Shown here: positions 22,183-29,903 of the stretch, piece after piece
Numbering within the stretch: position 1 is the stretch's first letter
Layout: every line of letters begins with the position of its first letter
Assembly (NCBI GenBank): GCA_020854035.1
Contig: JADZGE010000020.1
Span: 1-64,000, forward strand
Source: Burkholderiales bacterium
GTDB taxonomy: Bacteria; Pseudomonadota; Gammaproteobacteria; Burkholderiales; SG8-41
Reading direction: 5' to 3'
DNA length: 64,000 nucleotides
Position numbers and translations under genes: made by a program
The notes under the pieces: model-generated
The model's database searches: none
Seen by the model: the letters and a program-made list of their open reading frames with translations, nothing else
What the model was told of the DNA's origin: nothing

Positions 22183-22381
22183 AGGTGAATCGAACCCACC
22201 CCAGGCGCTCACCCTGGGTGCCGGAGAATTCGAGCCAGAAATCCCGCCCGCCGTGGCGGCGATAGCTCTGCGGGGACAGGGCGATCATCAGCTGGTGCTG
22301 AGCGCCGGGGACTCGCCCGGAATCGATCCACGCATCCACGCCATCCACGGCAGGAAATCCCGCACCTAGCCCAAACGTCAT
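22046..22381 (-). CDS. early small protein, possibly with altered C-terminus
   Basis: From ATG 22381, coupled to the RHH gene by overlap. Residues 1-70 look genuine (FGLGAGFPAVDGVDAWIDSG, YRRHGGRDFWLEFSG, GWVRFTFMV). The last ~45 residues are antisense to cargo gene 2 and look random, so the original 3' end was probably lost when the cargo was inserted. Confidence 0.4.
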   Translation of the reverse strand: MTFGLGAGFPAVDGVDAWIDSGRVPGAQHQLMIALSPQSYRRHGGRDFWLEFSGTQGERLGWVRFTFMVSIRNQAVFAATELRPASAPAPDRASVWLGVSEPRRGAREDGR

Positions 22382-22635
22382 ATCCCCCCTCCGGGAGTTT
22401 CTTGTGGGTTCTCCGTGTTGCCCGCGCCCCCGAGCATCGGATACCGTCGCTTCGTGAACGCCCACTCGCCCTCGATCACCCGCTCGATTGCATCGCGCGC
22501 CCACGCGGTGGGCGTCTGGCCCTGCAGGCCGGCAATGATCTGCATGCGCCGCCACAATTCCGGCGGCATCGCGACGTCGAGCCGGGGGCCGGCGGAGCAC
22601 TTGCCCAGGGGATGGGGCTTCGCGGGGCGCGCCAC
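22378..22635 (-). CDS. ribbon-helix-helix-like early regulator
   Basis: 85 residues. PRLDVAMPPELWRRMQIIAG followed by QTPTAWARDAIERVIEGE (~18-57) has the strand-helix-helix pattern of Arc/MetJ-type DNA-binding proteins. It follows the Ner-like gene in the early operon, so a second early repressor is likely. Confidence 0.65.
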   Translation of the reverse strand: MARPAKPHPLGKCSAGPRLDVAMPPELWRRMQIIAGLQGQTPTAWARDAIERVIEGEWAFTKRRYPMLGGAGNTENPQETPGGGI

Positions 22636-22637
22636 GC

Positions 22638-22982
22638 TCAGGCCGCCTTGCGCTGCCGACCAGCTGGTCGGCTTGTCCTATACTGCGGGGTGGAGGAGCC
22701 GAGCCGCTCGCCGCGCCCGCTCTTCGGGCTGCCGTCGGGGTGGTAGCGCGAGGGCCAGATCGCCTGCGGGGTGACGCCGATCGCCGCGGCGACGAGCTGC
22801 TCGGCGCGCGGCCACGGCCGGCGCAGCACCATGTTGAGGCTGCCCGCGGCGTAGTGATGCTGGCGGGAGAGCCGCCGGAACGTGGTGCGCGCCTTCCACA
22901 GCGCAGCGACGATGTCGGCAGGGTGCCAGTCGAGATCCCGCGAGGGGCCGGCTGGATTTTTTTCGGTGGGGTTTGTTTGCAT
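22638..22982 (-). CDS. ner: Ner/Nlp-like early repressor
   Basis: 114 residues. DWHPADIVAALWKARTTFRR (~18-37) plus HHYAAGSLNMVLRRPWPRAE and GVTPQAIWPSRY form the Ner/Nlp helix-turn-helix with its typical ending (IWPSRY). Mu Ner shuts down early and repressor transcription by binding between the two promoters. Here the gene is first in the early operon, and two AAAAAGGTC repeats lie 24-53 bases upstream. Confidence 0.85.
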   Translation of the reverse strand: MQTNPTEKNPAGPSRDLDWHPADIVAALWKARTTFRRLSRQHHYAAGSLNMVLRRPWPRAEQLVAAAIGVTPQAIWPSRYHPDGSPKSGRGERLGSSTPQYRTSRPAGRQRKAA

Positions 22983-23005
22983 GGCGGCAGTGAGTCTAAC
23001 GTAAT

Positions 23006-23035
23006 AAAAAGGTCCTTTGCAAGCACAAAAAGGTC
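23006..23035. promoter_or_regulatory. AAAAAGGTC direct repeats upstream of ner, with early promoter candidate
   Basis: AAAAAGGTC occurs at 23006-23014 and 23027-23035, 21 bases apart (two helix turns). On the minus strand TTGCAA, 17 bases, then TTAGAC lies within 22990-23022 and may be the early promoter. The pair is a good candidate for Ner binding. Confidence 0.45.
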
Positions 23036-23056
23036 AGGTGTTTCCTGCCGGCATTT

Positions 23057-23195
23057 GTACGCCGCACTTTCCCGAGAGACGATGATCTTCTCGAACGATG
23101 TATCTGTATGAAAAACCGTCGATTTAGTGGAAAGTGCGGCGTACGGTGGTGCGCCGCACTTGTACGCCGCACTTAGGTGTGAAAGTGCGGCGTAC
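23057..23195. promoter_or_regulatory. five-copy operator array of the phage repressor
   Basis: The 13-base word GTACGCCGCACTT or its complement occurs at 23057-23069 (+), 23132-23144 (-), 23149-23161 (+, one mismatch), 23162-23174 (+) and 23183-23195 (-). The second and third copies form an inverted repeat with a four-base gap. The array spans the region between ner and the repressor and runs into the repressor gene's 5' end. Confidence 0.75.
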
Positions 23196-23676
23196 CGATC
23201 CGACCGCGCGTAAGAAAAAGGTCGATCCGGAGGTTGGCCCTCGGATCAGGGTCGCGCGCGAGCTCGTCGGGCTGAACCAGCAGCAGCTCGCCGAGATGGT
23301 CGACGGAAAACTTCGTGGCATTCAGAACAACGAGCGCGGCAAGACAATGCCGAACGCCCGCGTGATCGCCGCTCTGGTCGCTGCCGGCGTGAATGCCAAC
23401 TGGATTCTGTCCGGGCGCGGGCCTAAACTGCTGGCTGAAGCGGAGGCGAAGGAGGAGGGCAACCGGCCGATCGATCCGGCCGATGCGCCTGCGGCGGTGA
23501 TGGGACTACAGGGCGATCTGGGCTACGACCCGGGCAGCGCGTGGACGGCGCTGCTGATCGCCATGCTGATCGAGCGCTCGATCACGCTGCACGGGGCCCG
23601 CAAGGTCCTCGAGCAGCTCTCGGCCTTTCGTCCCGCCGCCGCCGTCACCGACGCCGCCCGCGACGAAGCGGCGTAG
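23134..23676 (+). CDS. c: phage repressor (XRE-type HTH)
   Basis: The frame opens with GTG 23134, but the first codons are made of operator copies (RRT repeated), so GTG 23179 or 23185, after AGG, may be the true start. An XRE helix-turn-helix lies at ~38-90 of the long form (RIRVARELVGLNQQQLAEMV, then AALVAAGVNANWILSGRGPK). The C-terminal part (~110-180) is helical with no LexA-like protease motif visible, so induction would not follow the RecA route. It faces away from the early operon, as c does in Mu. Confidence 0.85.
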   Translation: MRRTVVRRTCTPHLGVKVRRTDPTARKKKVDPEVGPRIRVARELVGLNQQQLAEMVDGKLRGIQNNERGKTMPNARVIAALVAAGVNANWILSGRGPKLLAEAEAKEEGNRPIDPADAPAAVMGLQGDLGYDPGSAWTALLIAMLIERSITLHGARKVLEQLSAFRPAAAVTDAARDEAA

Positions 23677-23750
23677 AGCCCTCTACGCCGTGTGCCACGC
23701 CTCGTTCAGTTAACGAGAGTGTCCCGCCCTGGTTCGCGCGAGACCCCGCG

Positions 23751-23996
23751 ATGGAGATCGTGTTGTTGGCCTGGGTCGCTTGCGGAATCGCTGCCGCGAT
23801 TATTGGCAGCAAGAAAGGCGAGGGCTGCGCGTCGTTTTTCGTGGGCTTCCTCTTCGGCCCACTGGGTCTACTATTTGCGGTCCTCAGCAGCGGGAACCGC
23901 GCGCCGTGTCCGTGGTGTAAGGAGATGGTCCACAAGAAAGCCGTGGTGTGTCCCTATTGCCGACGCACGTTCGGCGTAGGCCGTAGCCCGCACTGA
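23751..23996 (+). CDS. zinc-ribbon membrane protein, end-of-phage cargo
   Basis: From ATG 23751: 81 residues. Two hydrophobic stretches (IVLLAWVACGIAAAIIG and ASFFVGFLFGPLGLLFAVL) are followed by a cytoplasmic zinc ribbon CPWCKEMV...VVCPYCRRTF. It lies between the repressor and the phage end, the usual place for lysogenic conversion genes. A role in exclusion is possible but not shown. Confidence 0.7.
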   Translation: MEIVLLAWVACGIAAAIIGSKKGEGCASFFVGFLFGPLGLLFAVLSSGNRAPCPWCKEMVHKKAVVCPYCRRTFGVGRSPH

Positions 23997-24001
23997 TCGG
24001 T

Positions 24002-24164
24002 GGTCCCGAATCTCGCGCGGTACCGCTCACTTTAGGGCAATTCAGTCCCGAATCTCGCGCGGTACCCTCCGCCCGCCGTATCGCCTGTAACCCTCTGATC
24101 CGTCCGGCACTTCCCGCGTCTCCCCACGTCTCCCCGCCAGTCCCGATTCACCCGCCTCCTCACA
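24002..24164 (-). promoter_or_regulatory. phage left end with three transposase-site-like repeats
   Basis: GTCCCGAATCTCGCGCGG is found at 24003-24020 and again at 24045-24062 (22 identical bases in all), and a weaker copy starts at 24139 (AGTCCCGATTCACCCG). Centre spacings of about 42 and 95 bases match L2-L3 and L1-L2 in Mu. The sequence after the outer copy gives CACA at 24161-24164, i.e. a TG end on the other strand. The five bases after it (24165-24169) would be the target duplication. Confidence 0.6.
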
Positions 24165-24184
24165 ATCCGGAACAAGGTGTCGGC

Positions 24185-24355
24185 TCACGCAGGGTCGGAA
24201 TCCTTGCGTGATGGTGGTTTGGCGCGGGTGCTGGCCCCGCGGGCCCGCCGGCATGTGTCGGACCGGCGGTGAAATTACCGCAGCGGCGGCGCAGCGTTCG
24301 GTTGAGGAAGCGATGCGCCGGGAGGACTGAAAATCGCCGCATGGATAACGGCGAT
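24185..24355. ncRNA. run of six perfect short hairpins, possible structured RNA
   Basis: Perfect stems in a row: 24185-24191/24205-24211 (TCACGCA), 24223-24228/24236-24241 (CGCGGG), 24245-24251/24263-24269 (CCGCCGG), 24266-24270/24277-24281 (GCGGT), 24287-24293/24314-24320 (CGGCGCA), 24333-24339/24349-24355 (ATCGCCG). The third and fourth share bases and exclude each other. No coding frame fits. The GCGGTGAAATTACCGC part recalls one arm of the FMN riboswitch, but the rest of that consensus is missing. Confidence 0.35.
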
Positions 24356-24411
24356 CCGGGACGCCTTGCCCGGGACGCTTCATCCGGGACGCCCCGTCGG
24401 GGACGCCGTCA
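24356..24411. repeat. four 14-base tandem repeats ending in a stop codon
   Basis: Units CCGGGACGCCTTGC, CCGGGACGCTTCAT, CCGGGACGCCCCGT, CGGGGACGCCGTCA follow each other without gaps. The last three bases are the complement of the stop codon of the TctC-type gene at 24409. Confidence 0.75.
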
Positions 24412-25398
24412 CTTCTTCTCCAGCCCCTTCGCCATACCCAGTTGCATGAAGATGTCCGAGGCCACCTTCATCTCCTGGTCGAGTTCGCGCCTGAAGGTGG
24501 CGGAGTCGGCGTAGGCATCGAACCACTGGTGCTTCTCGAGCATGCTCTTCCACGCCGCGGACTTGACGAGGCGCCCGAGGGTCTGATCCCAGTACTTCAC
24601 CGCCTCCGCCGGAATTCCCGGGGGCGCGAAAAGGCCGCGCCAGTGCAGGATCGCGACGTCCACGCCGATCGAGCGCCATGTCGGCACCCTGGCGAGTTCT
24701 CCGCCGACGGGATTGGGCGCCGATATCGAAACGATGCGCGCCTTGCCCCCCTTCACCTGCTCCAGCGCCTCGGAGAGCCCGGTGGAGATCACCGGCACGT
24801 GGCCGCCGAGGAGCTGGATCATGAGGTCGCCCCCGCTTCTGAAGGTCACGATCTTAACGCGCTTCGGATCGACCCCGACGGCGAGCAGGGGACGCATGAT
24901 GTTCAACTGGTCGTTGGAGGGGACGGTGCCCACGCCGAAGGTGACCGAGCCCGGGTCGGCCTTGACCCTGTCCAGTATCTCCTTCGCGGACTGGAACGGG
25001 GAATCGGCGCGCACCACCCACACCAGGTACTCCGTCATCAGCCTCGCGATCGGCGTGAAGTCCGCGTGCGTGAGGCTGGTCGTGCCGACGATGCGGTTGG
25101 TATAGATCCGGTTCGACTCGACGTACAGGAAGTAGGGGTCGCCCTTCTTCTGGTGGACGTAGGTCTTGGCGAGGTTGCCGCCCGCGCCACCCATGTTCTT
25201 GATCGCGATGGGCTGCGTGATGAGCTTCTCCTCTCGCAGCACGACTTCGAGCGACCGCGCGAGAAGGTCGATGCCGCCTCCGGGGCTGCCCGAGGCGACC
25301 ATCTCGACCGGCTTCGCCGGGAAATCGGCCGCGTCGAGCGCGGGCGCGCCGAGCGCGAGCCCCCCGCACATGCATGCGAGTGCGCTTGCGAGCTTCAT
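24409..25398 (-). CDS. TctC/Bug-family solute receptor
   Basis: 329 residues with a signal peptide (KLASALACMCGGLALGAPAL, cleavage near DAADF). Mature part follows the TctC pattern: FPAKPVEMVASGSPGGGIDL, IAIKNMGGAGGNLAKTYV, and a domain II with TFRSGGDLMIQLLGGHVPV. These periplasmic proteins hand carboxylates to TctAB-type permeases. Compared with others here it lacks the usual IxxVxPxxPGGxxD form (VASGSPGGGID). It is divergent from the MmgE/PrpD gene at 25467, 68 bases away, suggesting shared control; its ligand is unknown. Confidence 0.85.
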   Translation of the reverse strand: MKLASALACMCGGLALGAPALDAADFPAKPVEMVASGSPGGGIDLLARSLEVVLREEKLITQPIAIKNMGGAGGNLAKTYVHQKKGDPYFLYVESNRIYTNRIVGTTSLTHADFTPIARLMTEYLVWVVRADSPFQSAKEILDRVKADPGSVTFGVGTVPSNDQLNIMRPLLAVGVDPKRVKIVTFRSGGDLMIQLLGGHVPVISTGLSEALEQVKGGKARIVSISAPNPVGGELARVPTWRSIGVDVAILHWRGLFAPPGIPAEAVKYWDQTLGRLVKSAAWKSMLEKHQWFDAYADSATFRRELDQEMKVASDIFMQLGMAKGLEKK

Positions 25399-25466
25399 TG
25401 CTTCCTCCTGGCGGTGCTATATTGATTCGGGGGCTGCGAGGCCATTATATATCCGGGAGATTCCGC

Positions 25467-26861
25467 ATGACGCTCGCACTGGAACTTGCAGATCGCATCG
25501 ACCGGCTCGGGTTCGATGAATTGCCGCCCGCGGCAGTGCACTGGGCCAGGGTGGGCATACTGGACACGGTCGGGGTCACGCTCGCCGGCGCGAACGAGGA
25601 CACGACCCGCATTCCGCGCGGCATCCTCGTGCGCGGCGCGGGCGGCGGGCCCTCGCTCGTCTTCGGCGAGCCGGCGCGCGTCTCACCGCTCGACGCCGCG
25701 CTCGTGAACGGCGTCGCCTCGCACGCGCTCGACTTCGACGACTGCAACAACACCATCGGGGGCCACCCCTCCGCACCGATCCTGCCCGGGCTGATCGCGC
25801 TCGCGGACGAGATCGGCGCGAGCGGCCGGGAATTCATCGCCGCCTACGTCGCCGGGTTCGAGACCGAGTGCAAGATCGCCACCGGCGTGCACTTCCACCA
25901 CTACATGCACGGCTGGCACCCGACCGCGACGCTCGGCGTCTTCGGCGCGGCGGCGGCGTGCGCCAAGCTCATGCAGCTGCCGGCGGGCGGAATCGCCACC
26001 GCGCTCGCGATCGCGGCTTCGCTCGCCTCCGGCATCAAGGCGAACTTCGGCACCATGACGAAGCCGCTCCACGTCGGCCATTGCGCGAGGAACGGCCTCT
26101 TCGCGGCGCTCCTCGCGCGCGACGGCTTCACGGCGAACGCGAACGCCTTCGAGCACAAGCAGGGCTTCTTCAACGTGTTCAACGGCGCCGGCAATTACGA
26201 CGCCGCGAAGATACTGCCTGCGTGGGGCAGGCCCTTCGACATCGTCGAGCCCGGCATCGCCGTCAAGCAGTACCCGTGCTGCGGCAGCACGCACTCGGCG
26301 CTCGATGCCGCGCTTGGCCTCGCGCGCGAGCACCGGCCCGCGCCCGGTGACATCGAGCGCATCGACGTGTGGACCCACGCCCGGCGGCTGGAACACACGA
26401 ACCGTGCCGATCCGAAGAGCGCCCTCGACGCCAAGTTCAGCGTCCAGTACTGCGTGGCGCGCGCGTTCACCGACCGCACCATCACGATCGGGCACTTCGA
26501 GGGCCGCGAGTACGACGACCCGGCGGTGCGCCGGCTCGTCGCGCGCGTGCACGCCGCGCCCTACACGACGGCGCAGTTTCCCGCGGAGAACCATTTCGGC
26601 GCGGAGGTGCGCGTGCTGCTGCGAGGCGGCACGGCGCTCTCGGCGAAGGTGGACCAGGCGTTCGGCCGGACTTCCGCAAACCCGCTGCCGGCCGCCCTTC
26701 TCAGGGAGAAGTTCGGCAACTGCGCGGGGCGCGCGCTGCCGGCCGAGCGCGTCGCGCTGCTTTACTCCGCGATCCAGGGTTTCGAGAACCTCGCCGACGT
26801 GCGCGAATTGACCGCGATCATCGCGGGCGAGGGCGCGAGCTCGCGGGCGGCGGCGGCGTGA
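25467..26861 (+). CDS. MmgE/PrpD family protein
   Basis: ATG 25467, after GGGAG, gives 464 residues. Family blocks are present: DTVGVTLAGA (~30-39), ASHALDFDDCNNTIGGHPSA (~84-103), YMHGWHPTATLGVFGAAAA (~147-165), KPLHVGHCARNGLFAALLA, and VKQYPCCGSTHSALDAAL (~269-286). Members include 2-methylcitrate dehydratase and itaconate-forming enzymes; most are of unknown substrate. The HPSA and CCGSTH segments near the active site are intact. It shares a short divergent promoter region (TATATT-type boxes) with the TctC gene. Confidence 0.88.
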   Translation: MTLALELADRIDRLGFDELPPAAVHWARVGILDTVGVTLAGANEDTTRIPRGILVRGAGGGPSLVFGEPARVSPLDAALVNGVASHALDFDDCNNTIGGHPSAPILPGLIALADEIGASGREFIAAYVAGFETECKIATGVHFHHYMHGWHPTATLGVFGAAAACAKLMQLPAGGIATALAIAASLASGIKANFGTMTKPLHVGHCARNGLFAALLARDGFTANANAFEHKQGFFNVFNGAGNYDAAKILPAWGRPFDIVEPGIAVKQYPCCGSTHSALDAALGLAREHRPAPGDIERIDVWTHARRLEHTNRADPKSALDAKFSVQYCVARAFTDRTITIGHFEGREYDDPAVRRLVARVHAAPYTTAQFPAENHFGAEVRVLLRGGTALSAKVDQAFGRTSANPLPAALLREKFGNCAGRALPAERVALLYSAIQGFENLADVRELTAIIAGEGASSRAAAA

Positions 26862-27066
26862 ACCGGCGCGGCTCCCGCCAGACCGCGGCGCCGCCGATGG
26901 CCCGATCGGGTTGACGTTCGGCACGCCGCATGCGTTGCGGCGGCTTCGGGCACATCGCGCGAGAGCGCCGCTGCTTCGCGAACGGCTCGGGCAGGCGCGG
27001 GTCGCCGTGCGCGACCCCGGACGGAGTAGAATCGCTCCTGCGCTCCGTCCCGCGCCCGCCGCGAAC

Positions 27067-28068
27067 ATGCCATCCAGCGCGCCGCCCACGAAGTCCCGTG
27101 CCCTCCGCGCCGCCCGCCTGCTCGCGCTCGTCGCCGGGCTGCCCTGCTCGCTACCGGGCTTCGCGCAGGTCTACCCTTCCGGTCCAGTCCGCATCCTGGT
27201 CCCGTTCACGCCCGGCGGCGGCACCGACATCTTCGCGCGCCTGATTGCGCACAAGCTCGCCGAGTCCTGGGGCCAGCCGGTCGTGATCGAGAATCGCCCC
27301 GGTGCGAGCGGGACGGTGGGCACCGCCGTCGTCGCGAAATCCCCGCCCGACGGTCACACCGCGCTCATCGTGCCTGCCGGCTACGCGGGGAACCCGGGCC
27401 TCTACAAGCGTCTGCCATACGACCACACGCGCGATCTCGCGCCGGTGTCGTGGCTCGCCTCGGGACCGCTGGTGCTGGTGGTGCATCCATCGTTTCCGGC
27501 CCGCACCACGAAAGAGCTCATCGCCTTCGCTCGCGCGCGGCCCGGCGACGTCGATTTCGGTTCGTCCGGGCCGGGCACGCTGCCGCACCTCAGCGCGGAA
27601 CTCTTCATCGCGATGACCGGCGTCAAGATGGTCCACGTGCCGTACCGGGGAGCCGGGGCCGCCGCGGTCGATCTGCTCTCGGGCCGCATCCCGCTCTACT
27701 TCATGAACATCCTGCAGAGCATACAGTTCGTGAAAGCCGGCAAGCTGCGCGCGCTCGCGGTGACGACGCCCCGGCGCTCACCGATCGCGCCCGAGGTGCC
27801 GGCGCTGGCGGAGGCCGGGTTGCGGGGCTACGACATGACCAACTGGTACGGCCTGCTCGTGCCGGCCGCGACCCCGCGCGCCGCCGTGCTGAAGCTCAAC
27901 GCCGAGGTCACGCGGATACTGAAGCTGCCGGACACGGAGAAGCGCCTCGCCGCCGACGGCATGACGGTGGTGGCGAGCACGCCCGAACAGTTCGCGGACT
28001 TTCTCGCGCGCGAGACGCAGAAATTCACGAAGGTGATCGAGGCGGCGGGAATCAAGGGAACGATGTGA
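27067..28068 (+). CDS. TctC/Bug-family solute receptor
   Basis: The frame is open from further upstream but ATG 27067 is chosen because it opens a signal peptide (AARLLALVAGLPCSLPGFAQ) and lies 35 bases after TAGAAT (27027-27032). 333 residues. Hallmarks: VRILVPFTPGGGTDIFARLI (~44-63), VIENRPGASGTVGTAVVAKS, and VHVPYRGAGAAAVDLLSGRI. It is followed by the UGSC fusion gene, so receptor and enzyme may be co-transcribed. Confidence 0.9.
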   Translation: MPSSAPPTKSRALRAARLLALVAGLPCSLPGFAQVYPSGPVRILVPFTPGGGTDIFARLIAHKLAESWGQPVVIENRPGASGTVGTAVVAKSPPDGHTALIVPAGYAGNPGLYKRLPYDHTRDLAPVSWLASGPLVLVVHPSFPARTTKELIAFARARPGDVDFGSSGPGTLPHLSAELFIAMTGVKMVHVPYRGAGAAAVDLLSGRIPLYFMNILQSIQFVKAGKLRALAVTTPRRSPIAPEVPALAEAGLRGYDMTNWYGLLVPAATPRAAVLKLNAEVTRILKLPDTEKRLAADGMTVVASTPEQFADFLARETQKFTKVIEAAGIKGTM

Positions 28069-28078
28069 GACGCAGTGG

Positions 28079-28120
28079 GCTGTGAGCTGTGAGCTGTGGG
28101 CGGTGAGCTTTGGGGTGTGA
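28079..28120. repeat. six 7-base tandem units after a TctC gene
   Basis: GCTGTGA, GCTGTGA, GCTGTGG, GCGGTGA, GCTTTGG, GGTGTGA without gaps, 11 bases after the stop codon. No T run; not a normal terminator. Confidence 0.7.
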
Positions 28121-28165
28121 TCTGCGCACGTGCGGCCGACGGCCGAAGAGTTCTTGACAGGGACG

Positions 28166-29896
28166 ATGACGAGCATGGCGGGCGAACCCCGATTTGAAGT
28201 GCTGTGGCCGCTTTCCCGCCGCGCAGTGCGCGCGGCAACGGCCGCGCCGCGGCTGCCGGATCTCAACGGCAGCACGATCGCCGAGCTGTGGGACGTCATC
28301 TTCCGCGGCGAGACGATCTACCCGCTCGTGCGCGAGTACATCAGGGCGCGTTACCCGGACGTGAAGTTCGTCCCGTACACCGAGTTCGGCAACTTCCACG
28401 GCGCACGCGAGCGCGAGGTGATCGCGAGCCTGCCCGGGAAGCTGAAGGCGCACAAGGCCGACGCGGCCATCGTCGGCATAGGCGCCTGAGGGAGCTGCAC
28501 GCCCGCCGTGTTGCGGGCGGCGGCGGTGGCGGAGAGAATGGGGCTGCCCACGGTGTCCATCATCGGCTCCGGCTTCCTCAAGCAGGCCGAGGTCATCGTG
28601 AAAGGCCTTGGCGTGCCGCTCGCCATGGGCGTGTATCCCGGCGCCCCGATGGTGGACAGCGAGACGGAACTGAAGCGCAAGGTCGAGGAGGAACTCGCGC
28701 CGGGCCTGCTGCGTGGCCTCACGGGCGAGGCGCCGCGCGCCGCGGACGCGGCGGCCGAGCCGGAGCCCGGGGCGGTGGTCTTCCGCGGCAGCTTCGACGA
28801 AGTGCAGGAGCATTTCCACCGGCAGCTATGGACGGACGGCCTTCCGGTGGTGCCCCCGACACGCGAGCGGGTGGAGGCGTTCCTGTCGTTCACCGGCCGC
28901 GCCCCGGACGAAGTGCTGCGCGCCATTCCGCAGGAAGGGCGGGAGGCCTCGATCCTCAGCATCGCGGTGACGGGCGTCATGGCGGGCTGCCGGCCCGAGT
29001 ACATGCCGGTGCTGATCGCGATCATCGAGGCGATGTGCGACCCGGACTACCGGGTGGAGGACAGCGGCTCGACCCCCGGCTGGGAGCCGGTCGTCATCGT
29101 AAGCGGCCCGATCGCGCGTGAGCTCGATCTCAACTCCGGGCAGGGCATGATGCGCGTGGGGCGGCAGGCGAACACCAGCATCGGCCGTTTCGTGCGGATG
29201 TACCTGCGCAACATCTGCGGTTTCCGCATCCCGCCCGGCGCGGGCGACAAGGGCAGCATGGGCCAGAGCTTCCTCGTGGCGATGGCCGAAGACGAGGACG
29301 CGGCACGCGAGATCGGCTGGCCGACCTACGGCGAGGAGCGAGGCTTCCCCGCCGGCGAGAGCGCCGTCACGGTCCGCAGCGTCGTTGCGATCACCTCGCC
29401 CATCTACAGCGGGGGCGACCGCGCGGAGACGCACGTCGCGCAATGGGCCGACGTGATCGGCGGCAGCTTCACCTACTGGGCGCACACCGGCTTCAAGACC
29501 GGGCTGTGGAGCCCGCTCGTCGTCGCCGGCCCGAGCATCGCGAGAGTCATCGCGTCGGAGTGGAGCAAGGACCAGGTGCGCCGGTACCTGTTCGACCGGA
29601 TGACGGTGAGCGCCGCCCGCACCACCCACCACGCGCGAATGACGAGCACGCCGACCTTCAGCCTGGAACGCCTGGTGACGGAAGGCATACTTCCCGCGCG
29701 CTACGCGCAGAGCGCGGACCCCGAGCGGCTCCTCAATATCGTCATCGATCCCGCGATGGTCGAGATCCTCGTCGCCGGGGACCCGGGGCGCAATCAGTCG
29801 CGGGCCTACATGAGCAACCACGTGCAGGGACCGCCGACCAGCCGCAGGATCGAGCTGCCGCGCGACTGGGAAGCGCGCCTGCGGCGGTCGAAATAG
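28166..29896 (+). CDS. UGSC-family selenoprotein (in-frame TGA as Sec) fused to a second conserved domain
   Basis: Two open stretches in the same frame (28166-28486 and 28490-29896) are separated by one TGA at 28487-28489. Read through, the join is GIGA-U-GSCT-PAVL, the UGSC motif of a known selenoprotein family, giving Sec108 in a 576-residue protein. The flanks fit: HKADAAIVGIG before, AAAVAERMGLPTVSIIGS after. Just past the TGA is a hairpin of the SECIS kind (28500-28519). From ~205 a second domain begins (DGLPVVPPTRERVEAFL, MAGCRPEYMPVLIAIIEAM) whose homologue is the separate gene at 51135. A nonsense mutation is the alternative, unlikely because the second UGSC gene shows the same TGA at the same place. 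Confidence 0.85.
28500..28519 (+). promoter_or_regulatory. candidate bacterial SECIS element
   Basis: Seven-pair stem (CGCCCGC with GCGGGCG) and six-base loop CGTGTT, starting 10 bases after the TGA. A G at the second loop position is what SelB recognition in bacteria expects. Confidence 0.65.
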
Positions 29897-29903
29897 AACT
29901 GAG

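Larger units (their letters stand above)
1..24164 (-). mobile_element. Mu-like transposable prophage (left part outside window)
   Basis: The block has the gene order of Mu-type phages on the minus strand: repressor, Ner, transposase A, ATPase B, small early/middle genes, Gam, GemA, Mor, lysis-type genes, small and large terminase, portal. The right-hand boundary is placed at 24164 because the sequence read inwards from there starts TGTG and carries three related repeats at roughly 14-26, 98-120 and 140-163 bases from the end, close to the L1/L2/L3 layout of Mu. The other end, with most capsid and tail genes, is beyond position 1. Integrity of the early genes suggests a recent or functional element, but the virion half cannot be judged here. 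Confidence 0.85.

Noticed and set aside
24266-24281. FMN riboswitch, suggested by GCGGTGAAATTACCGC
   Set aside because: Only one arm resembles the consensus; the other conserved arms and a downstream riboflavin gene are missing.
24042-24383. 113-codon minus-strand frame across the phage end
   Set aside because: It crosses the predicted phage-host junction and the hairpin run, with Arg/Pro-rich random composition.
28487-28489. TGA as a nonsense mutation making a pseudogene
   Set aside because: The motif position, the SECIS-like hairpin, an open frame of 469 codons afterwards, and a second gene with the same arrangement argue for selenocysteine.
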